Shown: positions 5,832 through 8,630 of the stretch, in pieces | How the letters are laid out: the number at the start of each line of letters is the position of its first letter | How positions within the stretch are numbered: the first letter of the stretch is position 1 | Assembly (NCBI GenBank): GCA_030950865.1 | Contig: JAUZQR010000203.1 | Coordinates: 1-8,630, forward strand | Length of the DNA stretch: 8,630 nucleotides | Direction of reading: 5' to 3' | DNA from: Mariprofundaceae bacterium | GTDB taxonomy: Bacteria > Pseudomonadota > Zetaproteobacteria > Mariprofundales > Mariprofundaceae | Position numbers and translations under genes: made by a program | Notes under the pieces: model-generated | The model's input: the letters and a program-made list of their open reading frames with translations, nothing else | Told to the model about the DNA's origin: nothing | The model's database searches: none

Positions 5832-6615
5832 GAAAATAATGACCATCAATATGAACGGTATTCGCGCCGCGACACGCAAAGGCTTTTGGGATTGGTTTGT
5901 TCCACAAGACATCGATATTCTTTGTATTCAAGAGCTTAAAGCCAAAGAAGAACAAGTCCCTGAAGAGGCTAAGCCTGAAGGTTATTATCGCTATTATCAT
6001 ATCGCGGAAAAGGCGGGGTATTCGGGTGTGGCGTTATATTCCAAGCTTGAACCCGATGCTGTGCATATTGGTTTGGGCAGCATAGACCCTGATGTGGATT
6101 GGAGCGATATGGATGCTGAAGGTCGTTTTGTTATGGCTGATTTTGGTAAACTTAGCATTATGAGCGTGTATTTTCCTTCTGGCTCAAGCTCGGATGAGCG
6201 CCAAGCCATTAAAATGACATTTTTGGAGCGTTTTCTTCCATTATTTAACCGCTTAAAAGATGAAGGACGTGAGTTGGTTCTCTGTGCTGATGTGAATATC
6301 TGTCATAAAGAAATTGATTTAAAGAATTGGCGTGGCAATCGCAAAAATTCAGGTTTTTTGCCTGAAGAACGTGCTTGGATGGATGCACTCATTGATAAAA
6401 GCGGGTTTGTGGATGCATTTCGAATGCTATACCCTGAAAAAGAACAGTATTCTTGGTGGTCTAATCGTGGACAAGCCCGAGTCAATAACGTGGGTTGGCG
6501 CATTGACTATCATATCGTCACACCTGAAATCGCAAGTAAGTTCAAGAATATTGAGGTGTATACCGATTCATGGTTTTCAGACCATGCACCCGTATTGGCA
6601 AGCCTGAAAGAATAA
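5830..6615 (+). CDS. xthA: Exodeoxyribonuclease III (AP endonuclease, ExoA/XthA family)
   Basis: Mg2+-dependent base-excision-repair nuclease that cuts 5' to abasic sites and degrades duplex DNA 3' to 5'; cytosolic. The 261 residues fit the exonuclease/endonuclease/phosphatase fold. Catalytic residues in order are Asn7 (MTINMNGIRAA), Glu35 (CIQELKA), Tyr114 (SVYFPSG), Asp154 and Asn156 (CADVNICH), Asp226 (GWRIDYH), and Asp251-His252 (FSDHAPV). GYSGVALYSK (63-72) and the NNVGWRIDY signature (219-227) are also present. The start matches the family N-terminus. There is no SD, and the start codon is part of a 9-bp direct repeat. It is divergent from the exchanger gene and followed after 6 bp by the YigZ-like gene, so the two are probably cotranscribed. 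The enzyme appears intact. Confidence 0.96.
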   Translation: MKIMTINMNGIRAATRKGFWDWFVPQDIDILCIQELKAKEEQVPEEAKPEGYYRYYHIAEKAGYSGVALYSKLEPDAVHIGLGSIDPDVDWSDMDAEGRFVMADFGKLSIMSVYFPSGSSSDERQAIKMTFLERFLPLFNRLKDEGRELVLCADVNICHKEIDLKNWRGNRKNSGFLPEERAWMDALIDKSGFVDAFRMLYPEKEQYSWWSNRGQARVNNVGWRIDYHIVTPEIASKFKNIEVYTDSWFSDHAPVLASLKE

Positions 6616-6621
6616 ATACAA

Positions 6622-7248
6622 ATGCAGGATTATCATATCCCCGCCGCGTCTGTTTGCATTGAATATGAAATCAAGCGCAGTCAATTTATTGCCAATATTG
6701 GTCATACTGCGAGCAAAGCCGATGCACTTGGCTTTATTAAAACTATATCGGCGCAGTATGCTGATGCGCGACATAACTGCTGGGCATATATTGCAGGTCA
6801 TCCTATCGAATCCATCGAACGAGCAAGCTCTGATGCAGGTGAACCCTCTGGCACAGCAGGAAAACCCATGCTTAATGTGTTGCAGCATAAACATGTGGGT
6901 GAAATCACTGTGGTGGTAAGCCGATATTTTGGTGGCATTAAACTGGGTGCTGGCGGTTTGGTACGTGCATATTCTACCAGCGTACAAATGGCTATGGATG
7001 CCTTAACGCTCAAACAGGTGATTGCCATGATTCCTGCCAAAATATCCTTTCCATTTGCATTGGAAAATCAAATTCGCCACCTGCTTGAAATGCACAATGT
7101 AGAAATTTGCCATGTGTCTTATGCAGAACAGGCTAAAATGACTCTTTTGGTACCTTTAAATATAAAAAATACACTAAAAAGTATCATTTCTGATAAAACA
7201 CATGGAAAAGTGAATATTATATACTCCATGTCACTGCCGTCCGACTAA
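6622..7248 (+). CDS. yigZ: YigZ/IMPACT family protein
   Basis: Cytosolic protein of 208 residues, normal for bacterial YigZ. The N-terminal IMPACT (UPF0029) domain shows EIKRSQFIA (16-24), ARHNCWAY (49-56), SSDAGEPSGTAGKPML (69-84) and VVVSRYFGGIKLGAGGLVRA (97-116). These are the standard family motifs. The C-terminal ferredoxin-like DUF1949 domain covers about 140-205. The eukaryotic relative IMPACT (Yih1) acts in translational control through Gcn1. The bacterial function is not established, though an RNA or ribosome-associated role is often suggested. It starts 6 bp after xthA with no strong SD, so translation probably depends on the upstream gene. The hairpin near its 3' end (CATGGA at 7201 with TCCATG at 7225) has no T-run and is not a convincing terminator. 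Confidence 0.93.
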   Translation: MQDYHIPAASVCIEYEIKRSQFIANIGHTASKADALGFIKTISAQYADARHNCWAYIAGHPIESIERASSDAGEPSGTAGKPMLNVLQHKHVGEITVVVSRYFGGIKLGAGGLVRAYSTSVQMAMDALTLKQVIAMIPAKISFPFALENQIRHLLEMHNVEICHVSYAEQAKMTLLVPLNIKNTLKSIISDKTHGKVNIIYSMSLPSD

Positions 7249-7305
7249 AAATCAAAGTCATCGATTTATTCCGATATATAGTATAGGGTTACCTCTAAAA
7301 TAATT

Positions 7306-7309
7306 GGAG
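7306..7309 (+). promoter_or_regulatory. Shine-Dalgarno site of the GGDEF gene
   Basis: GGAG lies 5 nt before ATG 7315. Upstream, TATAGT at 7277-7282 could be a -10 box, but no -35 is evident at the usual distance. Whether the gene has its own promoter in the 66-bp gap is therefore open. Confidence 0.6.
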
Positions 7310-7314
7310 CCATT

Positions 7315-8630
7315 ATGAAAAAACGCCCAGAGGAATTAGCAACCATCAAACTCAAAAAAGGTGACATTCATGTGCTCATCGTTGGTGGTGGACAGGGCGG
7401 TCTGGCTATTTTAAATATTTTCAAACGTTGCCAAGATTTAATACACATTGATCGCATTGTCGATCTCGATTCCAATGCTCCCGCGATAGAAGCAGCCCGT
7501 GCTTACAATATTCCCACCTCTACCAGCACTGAAATCAGCATTGCCGAATTTGATGGTGATATCATTATTGATGTCACAGGACATGACAGTGTTGCTGCTA
7601 TCATTCAAAAATGGAAGAAACGCCCGCATATTGAAGTTATTTCAGGTAACAGTGCCCGCTTATTGTTTGATATCGTATGCCATCATTATGAAGATAGAGG
7701 CACTATCCAAGCACAAAGCTTCCGCCTTGATTTGCTCGATAGTATGTTAGACATTTCACTCAAATTAGAATCGCACAATGATGCAACCGATATATTACAA
7801 CATGCCATTCACGGTATTCATAGCAGTCTTCTAGCTCGTAAATCTTTGGCTTTTATCCTCGACGAGGATGAATGCCAAAGCTTTGGTATTCTTGATACAA
7901 GCATCCCTGAAAAGATGCCTCCTGAATTCGCTAGCGAACTACAGCATCGATTCCAAAACTTTGATCAACGCGATACACAGCATCAATATTTTGAGTTGCT
8001 CAAGCCAGCTATAACCGTGCCTTTGGTCAACCATCAATTTGATGTTGCTATGCCACTTTTTGATGAAAATACACTGATAGCAGTTCTGCTTATCCAACTC
8101 GATGGTAATATTTCAAAAGAAGAGAAAAAACTGCTGACCATAGCAGCTACACATTTACGACTAACCTTAAAAGCCTTGGCTGGTCATCAAAGACTTGAAG
8201 CAGAGGCTATTCACGATGTGCTGACTGATAGTTATAACCGCCGCTATTTTGATGGCCGACTCGAACAAGAGATTGCGCGCATCAAACGTTTACCCGATGC
8301 TCAACTAAGCTGTATGTTTTTTGATTTGGATCACTTCAAACATATCAACGACCTACATGGTCACCAAATCGGTGATAAGGTTTTGCAAGCCGTTGTAGAT
8401 AAAATTCAACATGCCCTGCGCAGCTATGATACGCTTGCCCGTTTTGGTGGTGATGAATTTGTCGCACTCCTGCCCTTTGATGAAGGTGCGCCAAAAAGTA
8501 TTCCTGAAAAAATCGGACAGCGTATTTTAGAAAATATTCAATCCATTCGCATCACAGAGTCACCCAGTGTAAAAACCACCGTTTCTATTGGTCTCGCCAC
8601 ACTCAATGCAGAACAACTCATCGATGGTAT
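7315..8630 (+). CDS. Rossmann-GAF-GGDEF diguanylate cyclase (3' end outside window)
   Basis: Open to the window edge, 438 complete codons. Three regions follow one another. Residues 17-120 look like a dinucleotide-binding Rossmann fold: VLIVGGGQGG (20-29) gives GxGxxG (Gly24, Gly26, Gly29). A second strand ends in Asp50/Asp52 (RIVDLDSNAPAIEAAR), which would favour NAD over NADP. The strand IIIDVTG (83-89) follows. Residues about 140-290 fit a GAF-like sensor domain. From 298 a GGDEF domain follows, with DVLTDSYNRR (301-310), FFDLDHFKHIND (335-346) and the active-site GGDEF (378-382). RSYD (369-372), five residues before GGDEF, is an intact RxxD inhibitory site. So it should make c-di-GMP with product feedback. 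No transmembrane segment is seen, so it is cytosolic. The last part of the GGDEF domain is missing only because the window ends. The signal sensed is unknown; NAD(H) or redox state is inferred. Confidence 0.9.
   Translation, partial: MKKRPEELATIKLKKGDIHVLIVGGGQGGLAILNIFKRCQDLIHIDRIVDLDSNAPAIEAARAYNIPTSTSTEISIAEFDGDIIIDVTGHDSVAAIIQKWKKRPHIEVISGNSARLLFDIVCHHYEDRGTIQAQSFRLDLLDSMLDISLKLESHNDATDILQHAIHGIHSSLLARKSLAFILDEDECQSFGILDTSIPEKMPPEFASELQHRFQNFDQRDTQHQYFELLKPAITVPLVNHQFDVAMPLFDENTLIAVLLIQLDGNISKEEKKLLTIAATHLRLTLKALAGHQRLEAEAIHDVLTDSYNRRYFDGRLEQEIARIKRLPDAQLSCMFFDLDHFKHINDLHGHQIGDKVLQAVVDKIQHALRSYDTLARFGGDEFVALLPFDEGAPKSIPEKIGQRILENIQSIRITESPSVKTTVSIGLATLNAEQLIDG

Noticed and set aside
7200..7231. 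7-bp inverted repeat (ACATGGA/TCCATGT) at the 3' end of yigZ as a terminator
   Set aside because: It lies inside the coding sequence, has an 18-nt A+T-rich loop and no T-run after it.

Overview
The window is a moderately A+T-rich, densely coding stretch of a bacterial chromosome. It carries ten genes, the last one cut by the window end. No rRNA, tRNA, CRISPR array, transposase or phage gene is visible. The gene set (PII plus Amt ammonium transporter, LexA-type S24 domain, TrpD2/YbiB-like protein, ExoIII, YigZ, GGDEF protein) suits a free-living Gram-negative proteobacterium. A gamma- or zetaproteobacterium is plausible, but the sequence does not fix the taxon.

Layout: (1) 22-1587, a nitrogen unit: a PII signal protein (glnK) and its ammonium channel (amtB), each with a strong Shine-Dalgarno (SD) site, closed by a clear rho-independent terminator at 1613-1645. 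(2) 1700-4681, a tightly packed plus-strand unit. It holds a CvfB/YitL-type S1 RNA-binding protein, a LexA-like S24 autoprotease with no DNA-binding domain, a TrpD2/YbiB-like protein with degenerate catalytic motifs, and an unknown five-helix membrane protein. (3) 4685-5620 (minus), a YrbG-type Ca2+/Na+ exchanger converging on the membrane-protein gene with only 3 bp between stop codons. (4) 5830-7248, exonuclease III (xthA) followed after 6 bp by a YigZ/IMPACT-family gene. (5) 7315 to the window end, a signalling protein with a Rossmann nucleotide-binding domain, a GAF-like domain and a GGDEF diguanylate cyclase domain.

The PII protein is expected to gate AmtB according to nitrogen status. 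The second unit is the most unusual part: it joins an HTH-less LexA C-terminal domain to a homologue of YbiB, which in E. coli is LexA-controlled, so it looks related to stress or DNA damage. The cvfB/S24 junction carries a 14-bp direct repeat encoding IPKN in both genes and an A_AAA_AAT heptamer placed so that a -1 shift would fuse the two proteins. The Rossmann-GAF-GGDEF protein suggests c-di-GMP synthesis controlled by a nucleotide cofactor. Several genes lack an SD. For two of them (cvfB and xthA) a -10-like hexamer sits 6-8 nt before the ATG, which suggests leaderless transcripts.

No gene-free stretch exceeds 300 bases. The longest is 5621-5829, the divergent promoter region between the exchanger and xthA.
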